DNA of 35,937 bases from Thiobacillus sp. (GTDB taxonomy: Bacteria; Pseudomonadota; Gammaproteobacteria; Burkholderiales; Thiobacillaceae), in contig JAIOJU010000061.1 in the NCBI GenBank assembly GCA_019911765.1, positions 1 to 35,937 of the forward strand, read 5' to 3'. Under the pieces are notes generated by a model. That model saw only the letters and a list, made by a program, of their open reading frames with translations. It searched no databases and was not told the origin of the DNA. Shown one piece after another: positions 1 through 10,367 of the stretch (position 1 is its first letter; the number at the start of each line of letters is the position of its first letter). The translations under genes were made by a program, and so were the position numbers.

Positions 1-2
1 TC

Positions 3-227
3 GACCTCGGCGACCTCGGCACACGCCAGGTGTTCGCCGGGATCAAGTCGGCCTATCTGCCCAAAGCCCTGATCGACCGTCTCACCATCGTGGTCGCCAA
101 CCTCGCTCCGCGCAAGATGAAATTCGGCATGAGCGAAGGCATGGTGCTGGCCGCCTCCGGCAGCGAACCGGGCCTGTTCATCCTGTCGCCGGACCACGGC
201 GCCCAGCCCGGCATGAAAGTGAAGTAA
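3..227 (+). CDS. metG: Methionyl-tRNA synthetase C-terminal tRNA-binding domain (5' truncated by window)
   Basis: Frame reads [52 protein letters not shown]...[17 protein letters not shown], typical of the MetRS C-terminal EMAP/tRNA-binding domain. Confidence 0.88.
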   Translation, partial: DLGDLGTRQVFAGIKSAYLPKALIDRLTIVVANLAPRKMKFGMSEGMVLAASGSEPGLFILSPDHGAQPGMKVK

Positions 228-234
228 ATCGCCG

Positions 235-510
235 GTGGTCACATTCCACCTCAAAATCCAGGGTCGCGTGCAGGGCGTGTGGTTTCGTGAATCCATGCGC
301 CGTGAAGCCGAACGCCTGGGGGTCAACGGCTGGGTCTGCAATCGGTCGGATGGTTCAGTGGAGGCCACGGTTCAGGGGGCAACTGATGCAGTCAACGCCT
401 TGATCGAATGGGCTCACTCGGGCCCACCGCTGGCGCAGGTACAGCAGGTTGTCCAGACAGCCATCGTGACGCAAGACCTGTTCAGCACATTCGAGAAACG
501 GGCGGCATAA
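235..510 (+). CDS. acyP: Acylphosphatase
   Basis: 91 aa, GTG start; [42 protein letters not shown] acylphosphatase signature. Confidence 0.93.
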   Translation: MVTFHLKIQGRVQGVWFRESMRREAERLGVNGWVCNRSDGSVEATVQGATDAVNALIEWAHSGPPLAQVQQVVQTAIVTQDLFSTFEKRAA

Positions 511-550
511 AATCAGGCGCTCATACGGGCGTCAACAAAGCACTCAGGCA

Positions 551-580
551 AAAAAAAGCCCGACTCGTTTGAGTCGGGCT
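551..580 (-). terminator. Rho-independent terminator (minus strand)
   Basis: Perfect 10-bp stem AGCCCGACTC/GAGTCGGGCT, 4-nt loop, followed by T-run on minus strand. Confidence 0.9.
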
Positions 581-650
581 GAATATCCACCAAAGGAGGA
601 GGATTGGAGGAGACAACACCTATGTGCCATTGCGGCCACATCAGCGTTAT
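551..650 (-). ncRNA. Candidate small RNA with anti-Shine-Dalgarno C/U-rich region and rho-independent terminator
   Basis: Minus strand: 5' hairpin (622-641), unpaired TTGTCTCCTCCAATCCTCCTCCTTTGGTGG, then AGCCCGACTC-AAAC-GAGTCGGGCT + T7; TTGACA-like box at 684-679. No ORF. Resembles (from memory) the betaproteobacterial toxic small RNA family; boundaries approximate. Confidence 0.6.
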
Positions 651-751
651 AAGAATCTTCTAATATTACGTTATGCCTGTCAACAAGTTTTTAACAAAAA
701 AGCCTGAATTGGTACGATTATTCCAACGCCTCAATTGCCTAAACGCCACAC

Positions 752-3700
752 TCAGTAAATAACGCTCACCGCTTCGGGCTTCAGCCACCCCCCAAGCGAC
801 TCAAGCAGGCGGTCATCCAGTCTCACCTTCCAGTCCTCGCCCAGCCGTACCCGACAGCGCGCATGCGGAGTACGGTAATCCACCCACACCGGGCAGCCAT
901 CTTCCTGCACCTTGTAGGGCGCAAGCAATTCCGCCAGCTTGCGGCCACTATCGGGTTGGGGCGTGCACTGACCATTGCACGCCAGTTGCAAGCCTTGGGC
1001 AAACCGGGTGCGTGCACCGGCCAGATCGTAGATCTTTTCCGCCGTGACCCGGACGCCACCCGAATAATCATCGCGGTTGACCTTGCCTTCGATGATCAGC
1101 AGCGCGTCATCCTTTAACAGGTGCCGGTTCTGCTCGTAAAGTTCGTTGAAAATCACCACCTCGACCTGCGCCGTCACGTCATCCAGCAACAGAATCAGCA
1201 TCTTGCCGCGCCGCGTCATCTGGGTGCGCAGCGACACCGCGATACCGGCCAGCATCACCGGATCACGCGAGGGTTCCAGACTGTCGAGCTGTTTCTTGGC
1301 AAAGCTCGACACTTCAGCCAGATAGGAAGTGAACGGATGGCCGCTGAAGAAATATCCCAAGGCGGATTTTTCCTGCTGCAGTTTTTCCTGATCCGACCAC
1401 ACCGGCACGTCGACCAGATCTTCGCCGCCATCCAATGCCTCGCCGAACAGGCCAACCTGCCCGCCGCTGCGCGCGACGCGGTCGGCGGTTTCCAGTGCAG
1501 CGGCAACCGAAGCCATCAGGCTGGCGCGGTGATCGTTGATTTGATCGAACGCTCCGGCCTTCACCAGCGCTTCGAGCACACGGCGGTTCAGATAGCGCTT
1601 GTCGACCCGGCGAGTCAGGTCAAACAAGCCTTTATACGGACCATTGGCCTCACGTTCGGCGACGATCGCACCAATTGCCGCCTCTCCGCTGCCCTTGATC
1701 GCCCCCAGGCCGTAACGGATTTCGGTCTTGCTGACGGGTTCGAAGCGATAACCGGACTGGTTGATGTCGGGCGGCAACAGCGTCATCCCGTTGGCGCGGT
1801 TGTCCTCGAAAAACACGCGCACCTTGTCGGTATCCGACATTTCGGACGACATCGTCGCCGCCATGAACTCGGCCGGGTAATACGCCTTGAGCCAGGCCGT
1901 GTGATACGCGATCAGCGCGTAGGCGGCCGAGTGCGACTTGTTGAAGCCGTATTCGGCAAACTTCTCCATCAGGTCGAACAGGCGCTCGGCGACCTTGGTG
2001 TCGGCGCCGCGCTTGGCGGCGCCTTCGAGGAAAATGGTGCGCTGCTTGGCCATTTCCTCGGGTTTCTTTTTACCCATGGCGCGCCGCAGCATGTCGGCGG
2101 CGCCGAGACTGTAGCCTGCCAGAATCTGCGCCACCAGCATCACCTGCTCCTGGTAGACGATGATGCCGTAGGTCGATTTCAGTACCGGTTCGAGGTCAGG
2201 GTGGAAATATTCCGGCTTCTGCTTGCCCTGCTTGCGCGCGATGAAATCGTCCACCATGCCCGACCCCAGCGGACCCGGCCGGTTGAGCGCCATCAGGGCG
2301 ATGATGTCCTCGAAGCAGTCGCCCTTGAGCTTCTTTTCCAGATCCTTGGCCGAGCGCGATTCGGACTGGAACACGGCGGTGGTGTTACCGTCGGCAAACA
2401 GCTTGTAGACCGCTGGATCGTCGAGCGGCAGGTCTTCCAGACGGAAATCCTTGCGGTCTTCGTGGCGCTGCACGAAGCGCACCGCCTCGGCGAGAATGGT
2501 CAGGGTGCGCAGGCCGAGGAAGTCGAACTTGACCAGACCAATCGCCTCGACATCGTCCTTGTCGAACTGCGACACCGCCGCATCCGAGCCTTCGGCGCGA
2601 TACAACGGGCAAAAGTCGGTGAGCTTGCCCGGCGCGATCAGCACGCCGCCCGCGTGCATGCCGACGTTGCGGGTGACGCCTTCGAGCTTTTCAGCCAATG
2701 GCAGCAACTCGGCGAGTTCTTCCTCATTACGCGCCCGCTCGTCGATCTGCGGTTCCTTCTCGCGCGCCTCGGCCAGCGAAATCCCCAGTTCGTTGGGCAC
2801 CAGCTTGACGAACTTGTCGACGAACAGATACGGCAGATCAAGCACGCGCCCGACATCGCGCAGCACCGCCTTGGCCGCCATAGTGCCGAAGGTGGCGATC
2901 TGCGACACCGCGTCATGGCCATAGCGGTCTTTCACGTACTGAATCACGCGGTCGCGTCCATCCTGGCAAAAGTCGATATCGAAGTCGGGCATCGACACCC
3001 GTTCCGGGTTGAGGAAACGCTCAAACAGCAAGTCGTATTCCAAAGGGTCGAGATCGGTAATCAGCAGGCTGTACGCCACCAGCGAGCCGGCGCCGGAACC
3101 GCGCCCCGGCCCCACCGGCACACCATTGTTCTTGGCCCAGTTGATGAAGTCGGACACGATCAAAAAATAGCCCGGAAACCCCATTTGAATAATCGTGCCG
3201 AGTTCGAATTCCAGCCGCTCGGTGTACTCGGGCATTTTGGCGGCGCGAATGGCTTCGTCCGGATAGAGCACGGCCATGCGCGCCTGCAGGCCTTCATGGG
3301 AGCGCTGCCGCATGTAGTCGTCAAGACTCATGCCGTCGGGCGTCGGAAAGTCGGGCAGCTTGCTCTTGCCCAGTTCCAGCGTGAGATTGCAGCGCTTGGC
3401 AATTTCCACGCTGTTGGCGAGCGCCTCGGGCAAATCGGCAAACAGCGTCGCCATTTCCTCCGGCGTCTTGAAATACTGTTCGGCAGTGAACGGCCGCGGA
3501 CGACGAGGGTCACCCAGCATCATGCCCTCGGCGATGCACACCCGCGCCTCGTGCGCCTTGAAGTCATCCGGTGCAATAAACTGGATCGGGTGCGTGGCCA
3601 CGGACGGCAAATCAAGCGCCGCCCCGATATCGAGCAGGCCGTCGATCAGACGCTCGGTGTGCGGCTGACCAAAACGCTGCAACTCCAGGTAGTAACGAGC

Positions 3701-4189
3701 GGGAAACAGCGCAGCCCAGGCTTCGGCGGCTGCGCGCGCCGCTTCGGGCTTGTCGTCGAGAATCGCCTGCGCCACATTGCCGGCATCGCCGCCCGACAGG
3801 GCCAGCAGGCCATCGGTGCCTTCGGCTAGCCAGGCCGGATCAATCTCGGCGTGGCCACGATGGATATTGTGCTGGAAAGCACGGGTCAGCAATTCGCACA
3901 GGCGGCGATAGCCTTCACGGTGTTGCACCAGCAGCAACAGACGCGAGGGCCGGTTGCGGTCCGCAACATTGGTCACCCACACATCGCACCCGAAAACCGG
4001 CTTGATGCCCGCGCCACGGGCCGCACGGTAAAACTTGACCCAGCCAAAGGTGTTGGACAAATCGGAAAGACCCATCGCAGGCATCCCGATCGCGCGCGCG
4101 CGCTTGACCGCGTCGCCCACGCGCACCAGGCCATCGACGACGGAGTACTCGGTGTGCAGACGAAGATGGATGAAATGCGGATCGGTCAT
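752..4189 (-). CDS. dnaE: DNA polymerase III subunit alpha
   Basis: 1145 aa; FIHLRLHTEYSVVDGLVRV PHP N-terminus, PVGPGRGSGAGSLVAYSL, PDFDIDFCQDGRDRVIQYV polymerase motifs. Confidence 0.98.
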   Translation of the reverse strand: MTDPHFIHLRLHTEYSVVDGLVRVGDAVKRARAIGMPAMGLSDLSNTFGWVKFYRAARGAGIKPVFGCDVWVTNVADRNRPSRLLLLVQHREGYRRLCELLTRAFQHNIHRGHAEIDPAWLAEGTDGLLALSGGDAGNVAQAILDDKPEAARAAAEAWAALFPARYYLELQRFGQPHTERLIDGLLDIGAALDLPSVATHPIQFIAPDDFKAHEARVCIAEGMMLGDPRRPRPFTAEQYFKTPEEMATLFADLPEALANSVEIAKRCNLTLELGKSKLPDFPTPDGMSLDDYMRQRSHEGLQARMAVLYPDEAIRAAKMPEYTERLEFELGTIIQMGFPGYFLIVSDFINWAKNNGVPVGPGRGSGAGSLVAYSLLITDLDPLEYDLLFERFLNPERVSMPDFDIDFCQDGRDRVIQYVKDRYGHDAVSQIATFGTMAAKAVLRDVGRVLDLPYLFVDKFVKLVPNELGISLAEAREKEPQIDERARNEEELAELLPLAEKLEGVTRNVGMHAGGVLIAPGKLTDFCPLYRAEGSDAAVSQFDKDDVEAIGLVKFDFLGLRTLTILAEAVRFVQRHEDRKDFRLEDLPLDDPAVYKLFADGNTTAVFQSESRSAKDLEKKLKGDCFEDIIALMALNRPGPLGSGMVDDFIARKQGKQKPEYFHPDLEPVLKSTYGIIVYQEQVMLVAQILAGYSLGAADMLRRAMGKKKPEEMAKQRTIFLEGAAKRGADTKVAERLFDLMEKFAEYGFNKSHSAAYALIAYHTAWLKAYYPAEFMAATMSSEMSDTDKVRVFFEDNRANGMTLLPPDINQSGYRFEPVSKTEIRYGLGAIKGSGEAAIGAIVAEREANGPYKGLFDLTRRVDKRYLNRRVLEALVKAGAFDQINDHRASLMASVAAALETADRVARSGGQVGLFGEALDGGEDLVDVPVWSDQEKLQQEKSALGYFFSGHPFTSYLAEVSSFAKKQLDSLEPSRDPVMLAGIAVSLRTQMTRRGKMLILLLDDVTAQVEVVIFNELYEQNRHLLKDDALLIIEGKVNRDDYSGGVRVTAEKIYDLAGARTRFAQGLQLACNGQCTPQPDSGRKLAELLAPYKVQEDGCPVWVDYRTPHARCRVRLGEDWKVRLDDRLLESLGGWLKPEAVSVIY

Positions 4190-4243
4190 GGGCGCGCGAC
4201 AAAAAATCTGACTGCTATTTTAACGCTGCAGACCAGCCGCCAA

Positions 4244-4275
4244 AAACAAAAGGCAGCCGAAGCTGCCTTTTGTTT
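4244..4275 (-). terminator. Hairpin terminator downstream of efp
   Basis: AAACAAAAGGCAGC-CGAA-GCTGCCTTTTGTTT perfect inverted repeat with A/T flanks, between efp 3' end and dnaE 5' end. Confidence 0.8.
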
Positions 4276-4312
4276 GATTTAAGAAGTGGAATTCACCCGC
4301 AAGGGGCAGGCC

Positions 4313-4346
4313 GTGGTTGTACAGCCGATTAATCGGCAACAACCAC
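4313..4346. repeat. Two nested inverted repeats directly after efp stop
   Basis: GTGGTTGT (4313-4320)/ACAACCAC (4339-4346) enclosing perfect palindrome CCGATTAATCGG (4325-4336). Confidence 0.7.
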
Positions 4347-4348
4347 GC

Positions 4349-4909
4349 TCAATTGGCGCGGCGCTTGAATTCGTTTGTGCGGGTATCGATTTCAATCATG
4401 TCGCCGATATCGACGAAAGCAGCGACCGGCAATTCATAGCCGGTGGGCTTGATGCGGGCAGGCTTCATCACCTTGCCCGAGGTGTCGCCACGAACGGCCG
4501 GCTCGGTGTATTCGACTTCGCGGATCACGGTGGTCGGCATTTCGACCGAGATCGCCTTGCCGTCATAAAACACCACTTCCAGCGGCATGCCATCGTCCAG
4601 ATAGTTCAGGGCATCGCCAAGGTTTTCGGCTTCGATCTCGTACTGGTTGTAGTCGGCGTCCATGAACACATACAGTGGATCGGCGAAGTAGGAATAGGTG
4701 CAATCCTTGCGATCCAGCGACACCACTTCAAATTTATCGTCGGCGCGATAAACCGTTTCGGTGCCGGAACCATTGAGCAGGTTCTTGAGTTTCATCTTGA
4801 CGACGGATGAGTTGCGGCCCGATTTCGAGAATTCAGCCTTCACGACCACCATTGGGTCTTGGCCGATCATCACGACGTTGCCGGCGCGGAGTTCCTGTGC
4901 GGTTTTCAT
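4349..4909 (-). CDS. efp: Elongation factor P (arginine-32 type)
   Basis: 186 aa [21 protein letters not shown] with Arg at position 32. Confidence 0.97.
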   Translation of the reverse strand: MKTAQELRAGNVVMIGQDPMVVVKAEFSKSGRNSSVVKMKLKNLLNGSGTETVYRADDKFEVVSLDRKDCTYSYFADPLYVFMDADYNQYEIEAENLGDALNYLDDGMPLEVVFYDGKAISVEMPTTVIREVEYTEPAVRGDTSGKVMKPARIKPTGYELPVAAFVDIGDMIEIDTRTNEFKRRAN

Positions 4910-4953
4910 GGGTGTATCCTGCTGCGAGAGCGCTAAGAGTTTGAGAAAGCTCG

Positions 4954-6105
4954 CTATTTTAGCGTATTTTCCGCAAATTCCACCAGCTTCCCGGTCAGTT
5001 TTCCCGCCAGCCTGAGGTGATCAGGCCACACGCCAGCGTGCGACTCGATTGCGCCTTGCTGCGCCCGCCATTCGGCCCAGCACGTAGCCATATCCGGACC
5101 CGGCATGCCATTCCATATCTGCCACAGGTGCTTTACTGCCTGTGTGGCGGCTGCATCCATTTGGGCCGTGTAATGCGCCAACAGCGCATTGAGCTTGTCC
5201 CAGTGCGCCTGCTCGTCCTGCGGATACGCCTGCCACACCAATGGATGCGACGCCCACTGTGCCCGCACGCAGGAATCCTCTCCGCGTACGAAATTCAGAT
5301 CGCACGCCCAGAGCAGATGGTCGTATGTATCCTGATCGGAGAACGGCAACACCTGCAACCGCAACGCGCCACGCTGATGCACGTCGCCTGCCGCCAGCGT
5401 GTGGACATCCAGCCATGCAGCCAGTTGCGGAATCACCCGGCCTTCGGGCACCAGACACGTCACGGCATGCGCGTCGCCCGCCCAGGCATCGAGCAAACCC
5501 GGCAGCGCAGGGTTTTCATAGGCAAAGAGCGACACCCGCAACTCGTCCGCCTGCGGGGCGTCCAGCCCAAGCCCGCGCCAATAGTCCGTCACCCCCGATT
5601 TGAAAAAAGCTGTGCGCTGGTCATCAAAACCGGCTTCAATCAGCAAGCCGCCCGTGTCCGGGGTGTAGCCAGGAAAAAAGAAATATTTGGTCAGCGGCAA
5701 ACGCGGATGAGGCGACGGCAAGCCGTGATGCCCGGCCACCCAGGGTTCCGCGCTCAGGTATTCGAGATTGATCCAGACCGGCCGTGGCAACTGTTCGCTC
5801 ATCGCCGTCAGATAGCTTTCCGGCAGGGCACAGCCGAACGCCTCGACCACCACCTGCGCCGGTTCAACCAGACTGAATGGCGTGCGCCACGCGCAGATCA
5901 CCACGCCTTCGCAAATTTGCTGATCCGCATTCACATCGACGACAGGCCAGATGCGCTGAAATGCCCGCAGATCGTCCACCCACAGGCGCACGGCAAGGTC
6001 ATGTTCCCGCACCAGTCCGCGCGCCAGACGCCAGGCGATACCGATGTCGCCAAAGTTGTCGATGACGTTGCAGAAGATGTCCCAGGCTTTTTGCATAGCG
6101 CGCAT
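4954..6105 (-). CDS. earP: EF-P arginine-32 rhamnosyltransferase EarP (DUF2331)
   Basis: [29 protein letters not shown]-terminus and [25 protein letters not shown] motif; next to efp. Start may be the Met at the fourth codon. Confidence 0.94.
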   Translation of the reverse strand: MRAMQKAWDIFCNVIDNFGDIGIAWRLARGLVREHDLAVRLWVDDLRAFQRIWPVVDVNADQQICEGVVICAWRTPFSLVEPAQVVVEAFGCALPESYLTAMSEQLPRPVWINLEYLSAEPWVAGHHGLPSPHPRLPLTKYFFFPGYTPDTGGLLIEAGFDDQRTAFFKSGVTDYWRGLGLDAPQADELRVSLFAYENPALPGLLDAWAGDAHAVTCLVPEGRVIPQLAAWLDVHTLAAGDVHQRGALRLQVLPFSDQDTYDHLLWACDLNFVRGEDSCVRAQWASHPLVWQAYPQDEQAHWDKLNALLAHYTAQMDAAATQAVKHLWQIWNGMPGPDMATCWAEWRAQQGAIESHAGVWPDHLRLAGKLTGKLVEFAENTLK

Positions 6106-6465
6106 GCTACCGCATCACTCCGCGCCTCCGGGCGGCCATCGCCGTAATGCCGGGCGCCAACCCCTGGGCATAAAACACGCGCGTTTCGCACCATTCCATT
6201 TAAATAAAAACCACAATCCAGCCAAGACCCTTGTTTTCAACCGGTTTTTACTTGTAAAAATTCATGCGCGGTAGTAAAAAGCAAAAAGTTTGGTTTCAAG
6301 AACCTATTGGTTTGGCATTACCAAGGAGAACACCGGGTAGCGCGCTTGAACTCAGATCGGCGGCAATAAAAACCAGGCCGCCCAGTCTTCCACCAGTGCA
6401 ATTGTGTTTATCACGGTTAGCTTGAGTGGTTGTATTTTTTTGGTCCGCCCAGGAGGAAGTATTAA

Positions 6466-6672
6466 ATGGCAACAGGTACAGTCAAGTGGTTCAGCGACGC
6501 CAAGGGTTTTGGCTTCATTACCCCGGATAACGGCGGCGAAGATGTGTTCGCACATTTTTCCGCCATCCAGAGCAACGGTTTCAAGACCTTGAAGGAAGGC
6601 CAGAAAGTGTCTTTCGAAGAAACCCAGGGCCCCAAGGGAAAACAGGCTTCCAACATCCAGCCGCTGGCTTGA
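6466..6672 (+). CDS. cspA: Cold-shock protein, CspA family
   Basis: 68 aa [34 protein letters not shown]...; RBS AGGAGGAAG. Confidence 0.95.
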   Translation: MATGTVKWFSDAKGFGFITPDNGGEDVFAHFSAIQSNGFKTLKEGQKVSFEETQGPKGKQASNIQPLA

Positions 6673-6690
6673 ACAGCTGGACTGGAACTA

Positions 6691-6718
6691 AAAAGCCCCG
6701 CCGAAGCGGGGCTTTTTT
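6691..6718 (+). terminator. Rho-independent terminator of csp gene
   Basis: AAAAGCCCCGC-CGAA-GCGGGGCTTTTTT. Confidence 0.93.
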
Positions 6719-6741
6719 ACGGCCATGTTTCAAAGCCAACC

Positions 6742-7980
6742 TTACATCTTCGCGACCATGGCCTCGGCGAACGCCGAGCACTTCACCTCGGTCGCACCGT
6801 CCATCAAACGCGCGAAATCGTAGGTCACGGTCTTGTCGGCAATTGCTTTTTCCATGCTGGCAATAATGAGGTCGGCTGCTTCGATCCAGCCCAGGTGACG
6901 CAGCATCATTTCCGCCGACAGGATCAGTGAACCGGGATTGACGTAATCCTTGCCCGCGTACTTGGGAGCCGTGCCGTGGGTGGCCTCGAACATCGCCACC
7001 GTGTCCGACAGGTTGGCACCCGGTGCGATGCCGATGCCGCCGACTTCCGCTGCCAGCGCGTCGGACACGTAGTCGCCGTTGAGGTTGAGCGTGGCGATGA
7101 CGTCGTACTCGTCAGGACGCAGCAGGATCTGCTGCAGGAAGGCATCGGCGATCACGTCCTTGATCACGATACCGTTCGGCAGCTCCATCCACGGGCCTTC
7201 GCCGATCAGCTTGGCGCCGAATTCGCGCGCGGCCAGCTCGTACCCCCATTTCTTGAAGCCGCCTTCGGTGAACTTCATGATGTTGCCCTTATGTACGAGC
7301 GTGACTGATTTTCTTCCATTATCCAGCGCGTACTGGATTGCTCTTCGGATCAGCCGCTCGGAACCTTCGACCGATACCGGCTTGATGCCGATGGCCGAGG
7401 TCTCGGGGAAACGGATTTTCTTGACACCCATTTCCTTCTGCAGGAATTCGATGACCTTCTTCACTTCGTCGCTGCCGGCTTCCCATTCGACGCCGGCGTA
7501 GATGTCTTCGGTGTTCTCGCGGAAGATCACCATGTCGACTTTTTCCGGCGCCTTGACCGGGCTGGGCACGCCGGTGAAATAACGCACCGGGCGCAGGCAC
7601 ACATACAGATCCAGCATCTGGCGCAGCGCCACGTTGAGCGAGCGGATGCCGCCCGAGGTCGGCGTGGTAAGCGGGCCCTTGATCGAAATCATGTAGTCCT
7701 TCACCGCCTGCACGGTTTCTTCCGGCAGCCACTGGTCGGCGCCGTACACCCTGGTGGCTTTTTCGCCGGCAAACACTTCCATCCAGGCGATCTGCTTCTT
7801 GCCGCCGTAGGCCTTGGCCACGGCCGCATCGACCACCCGACGCATGGCCGGGGTGATGTCAACGCCGGTGCCATCGCCTTCGATGAAGGGAATGATCGGC
7901 ATGTCGGGGACGTTCAGGGTATTGTCGGCGTTAACGGTGATTTTCTGGCCTGCGGCGGGAATCTGGATATGTGTGCTCAT
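6742..7980 (-). CDS. icd: Isocitrate dehydrogenase (NADP+)
   Basis: [17 protein letters not shown]...[23 protein letters not shown]...; IDH signature [23 protein letters not shown]. Listed ORF extends upstream; ATG at 7980 chosen. Confidence 0.96.
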   Translation of the reverse strand: MSTHIQIPAAGQKITVNADNTLNVPDMPIIPFIEGDGTGVDITPAMRRVVDAAVAKAYGGKKQIAWMEVFAGEKATRVYGADQWLPEETVQAVKDYMISIKGPLTTPTSGGIRSLNVALRQMLDLYVCLRPVRYFTGVPSPVKAPEKVDMVIFRENTEDIYAGVEWEAGSDEVKKVIEFLQKEMGVKKIRFPETSAIGIKPVSVEGSERLIRRAIQYALDNGRKSVTLVHKGNIMKFTEGGFKKWGYELAAREFGAKLIGEGPWMELPNGIVIKDVIADAFLQQILLRPDEYDVIATLNLNGDYVSDALAAEVGGIGIAPGANLSDTVAMFEATHGTAPKYAGKDYVNPGSLILSAEMMLRHLGWIEAADLIIASMEKAIADKTVTYDFARLMDGATEVKCSAFAEAMVAKM

Positions 7981-8043
7981 GGTGTCTCGAAACGTTGCTG
8001 ATGCCCTTGAGGTACTTGGGCCCTGTTTGGGTAAAATGGGACT

Positions 8044-8601
8044 TTGTCCCTCCGAAGCGTGTCGCGCCTGATTCTTTTCAATAAACCCTACGGCGTACTC
8101 AGCCAGTTCACCCCGGAGGGGCGCTGGCAGGGTTTGCGGGATCATATCGACTTGCCGGGCGTATATGCGGCCGGGCGTCTGGATGCAGACAGCGAAGGCC
8201 TGCTGATTTTAACCGATGACGGTGCCTTGCAGAGCCGGATTGCCGATCCCCGGCACAAACTGCCCAAAACCTACTGGGCACAGGTTGAAGGTGCGCCCGA
8301 TGAAGCGGCGCTGGAACCGCTGCGGCACGGCGTCGATCTCGGCGATTTCGTCACCCAGCCGGCGCAGGTCCGGATCATCGACGAGCCCGCCGGGCTGTGG
8401 CCACGCAACCCGCCAATCCGCGCCCGCCAGACCATCCCCACCCACTGGATCGAACTCGTCATCACCGAAGGCAAAAACCGCCAGGTGCGCCGCATGACCG
8501 CCAAAGTGGGCTTTCCCACCCTGCGGCTGATCCGCGCCGCCATCGGCGACTGGACCCTGGGCGCACTGCAGCCCGGAGAATGGAAAGAACTGAATGTCTG
8601 A
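8044..8601 (+). CDS. rluE: RsuA/RluB/E-family 23S rRNA pseudouridine synthase
   Basis: [18 protein letters not shown]...[20 protein letters not shown]...[15 protein letters not shown]; start TTG 8044 or GTG 8059. Confidence 0.9.
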   Translation: MSLRSVSRLILFNKPYGVLSQFTPEGRWQGLRDHIDLPGVYAAGRLDADSEGLLILTDDGALQSRIADPRHKLPKTYWAQVEGAPDEAALEPLRHGVDLGDFVTQPAQVRIIDEPAGLWPRNPPIRARQTIPTHWIELVITEGKNRQVRRMTAKVGFPTLRLIRAAIGDWTLGALQPGEWKELNV

Positions 8602-9058
8602 ACCAAGCCTGAATACACAGTGGCTGCCCCATGTCGTGGTTGCTGCCATCGTCGAACGCGACGGCAAGTTTCTGCTGGTGGAGGAGCACACCGCCGAGGG
8701 CCTGCGCCTCAACCAGCCGGCCGGCCACTGGGAGCCGGGCGAAACCCTGCTCGACGCGGTGCGCCGCGAAGCGCTGGAAGAGACCGCGCATCACGTCGAG
8801 CCGCTCGCGCTGCTGGGCTGTTACAGCACCTACTATGCGCGGCGCGACATCACCTATCTGCGCTTCGCCTACATTTGCCAGGCCACCGGCCTTGATGCGG
8901 AGCGCGTACTGGACGATGGCATCGTGCGCGCAGTGTGGCTGACGGCGGACGAACTCGCGGCAAGCGCCGTCCCCCACCGCAGCCAGCTGGTGATGCGCTG
9001 CGTACAGGACTATCTGGCCGGGCGACGCTTTCCGCTCGATTTCGTGAGCCATTTATGA
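8594..9058 (+). CDS. nudJ: NUDIX hydrolase, NudJ-like
   Basis: Nudix box [27 protein letters not shown]; overlaps upstream gene end. Confidence 0.88.
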   Translation: MSEPSLNTQWLPHVVVAAIVERDGKFLLVEEHTAEGLRLNQPAGHWEPGETLLDAVRREALEETAHHVEPLALLGCYSTYYARRDITYLRFAYICQATGLDAERVLDDGIVRAVWLTADELAASAVPHRSQLVMRCVQDYLAGRRFPLDFVSHL

Positions 9059-10131
9059 GCACCCGCGTCGTCGTCGGCATGTCGGGCGGCGTCGATTCCG
9101 CGGTCGCCGCTTATCTCTTGAAACAACAGGGTTACGACGTGCTCGGCGTGTTCATGAAGAACTGGGATGACGACGACAACACCGACCACTGCACTGCACG
9201 CCAGGATTTTCTCGACGTGCTGGCGGTGGCCGACGTGCTCGGCATCGAAGTCGAAGCGGTCAACTTTGCGGCCGAATACAAGGAACGCGTGTTCAGCTAT
9301 TTCCTCGCCGAATACCAGGCCGGGCGCACGCCGAACCCGGATGTGCTGTGCAATGCCGAAATCAAGTTCAAGGCCTTTCTCGACGACGCGATTTCGCGCG
9401 GCGCCGAGTTCATCGCCACCGGGCATTACGTCGGCAAGGGCACGGACAGCGCGGGCCGCGCCACGCTCATGCGCGCGGCCGACAGCAACAAGGATCAGAG
9501 CTATTTTCTCTATCGCCTGAGCCAGTCCCAATTGAAACCTGCCCTCTTCCCTCTGAGGGCCCTGCCCAAGCCCGAGGTGCGCCAGATTGCGGAAAAGATC
9601 GGCCTGCCCAATGCCAGGAAGAAGGACTCGACCGGCATCTGCTTCATCGGTGAGCGCAACTTCCGCGAATTTCTCGAACGCTACCTGCCGCGCAACCCGG
9701 GTGAAATGAAAACGCCCGAAGGCCGCGTCGTCGGCCAGCATCAGGGGCTGATGTACTACACGCTCGGTCAGCGGCAGGGCCTGGGCATCGGCGGGCAGAA
9801 GGACGGCAATACCGAACCGTGGTTCGTCGCCGCCAAGGACATGGCGACCAATACCCTGGTGGTGGTGCAGGGCCACGACCACCCGCTGCTGCAGCGCTCG
9901 ACGCTCACCGCCGGACAACTCAACTGGATCAGCGGCGAAGCGCCCGACCCGGACAAGCCCTGCACCGCAAAAACCCGCTACCGGCAGACCGATGCCCCCT
10001 GCCGCATCACCCGGCTGGAAGCCGACGCGCTGGACCTCGTGTTCGATGCGCCGCAGTGGGCGGTCACGCCCGGTCAGTCCGTTGTTTTGTATGATGATAA
10101 GACCTGTCTCGGCGGCGGCATCATCGAGTAA
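9055..10131 (+). CDS. mnmA: tRNA-specific 2-thiouridylase MnmA
   Basis: [50 protein letters not shown] overlap with upstream stop. Confidence 0.97.
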   Translation: MSTRVVVGMSGGVDSAVAAYLLKQQGYDVLGVFMKNWDDDDNTDHCTARQDFLDVLAVADVLGIEVEAVNFAAEYKERVFSYFLAEYQAGRTPNPDVLCNAEIKFKAFLDDAISRGAEFIATGHYVGKGTDSAGRATLMRAADSNKDQSYFLYRLSQSQLKPALFPLRALPKPEVRQIAEKIGLPNARKKDSTGICFIGERNFREFLERYLPRNPGEMKTPEGRVVGQHQGLMYYTLGQRQGLGIGGQKDGNTEPWFVAAKDMATNTLVVVQGHDHPLLQRSTLTAGQLNWISGEAPDPDKPCTAKTRYRQTDAPCRITRLEADALDLVFDAPQWAVTPGQSVVLYDDKTCLGGGIIE

Positions 10132-10134
10132 ACC

Positions 10135-10290
10135 ATGAAGAAAATTCGCAAACTCGCACTCCCTCCCAAAGACCCTCAAGTTAAAGCGCTGCTGACTCTA
10201 CTGGAGATAGGAGAGCGCGAACGGAAACGTGGTTTGTTCCGTCCGCTGAGTGAAGTCGTCCAGCGCCTGCGCCAAAACCGCACACGCTGA
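10135..10290 (+). CDS. Small basic hypothetical protein (51 aa)
   Basis: Translated by eye: MKKIRKLALPPKDPQVKALLTLLEIGERERKRGLFRPLSEVVQRLRQNRTR*; 3 nt after the mnmA stop; below the ORF-track length cutoff. Confidence 0.55.
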   Translation: MKKIRKLALPPKDPQVKALLTLLEIGERERKRGLFRPLSEVVQRLRQNRTR

Positions 10291-10367
10291 TTTCCACCGC
10301 ACCCACGCTCAAGGGCGGTTTTACGCGATAATTCGGCTGTCCCGTTCTCACGCAACACCACCCCCCA

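Noticed and set aside
622-663. Tiny plus-strand ORF MCHCGHISVIRIF
   Set aside because: 13 codons, formed by the 5' hairpin of the sRNA candidate; no support for translation
1121-3829. 902-aa plus-strand ORF
   Set aside because: Entirely antisense to dnaE; H/Q/R-rich composition typical of antisense translation of GC-rich coding sequence
7981-8145. N-terminal extension of icd ORF
   Set aside because: Would overlap the divergent pseudouridine synthase gene; conserved IDH sequence starts after ATG 7980
8935-9054. 40-codon N-terminal extension of mnmA
   Set aside because: Overlaps the NUDIX gene in another frame; canonical MnmA N-terminus begins at ATG 9055
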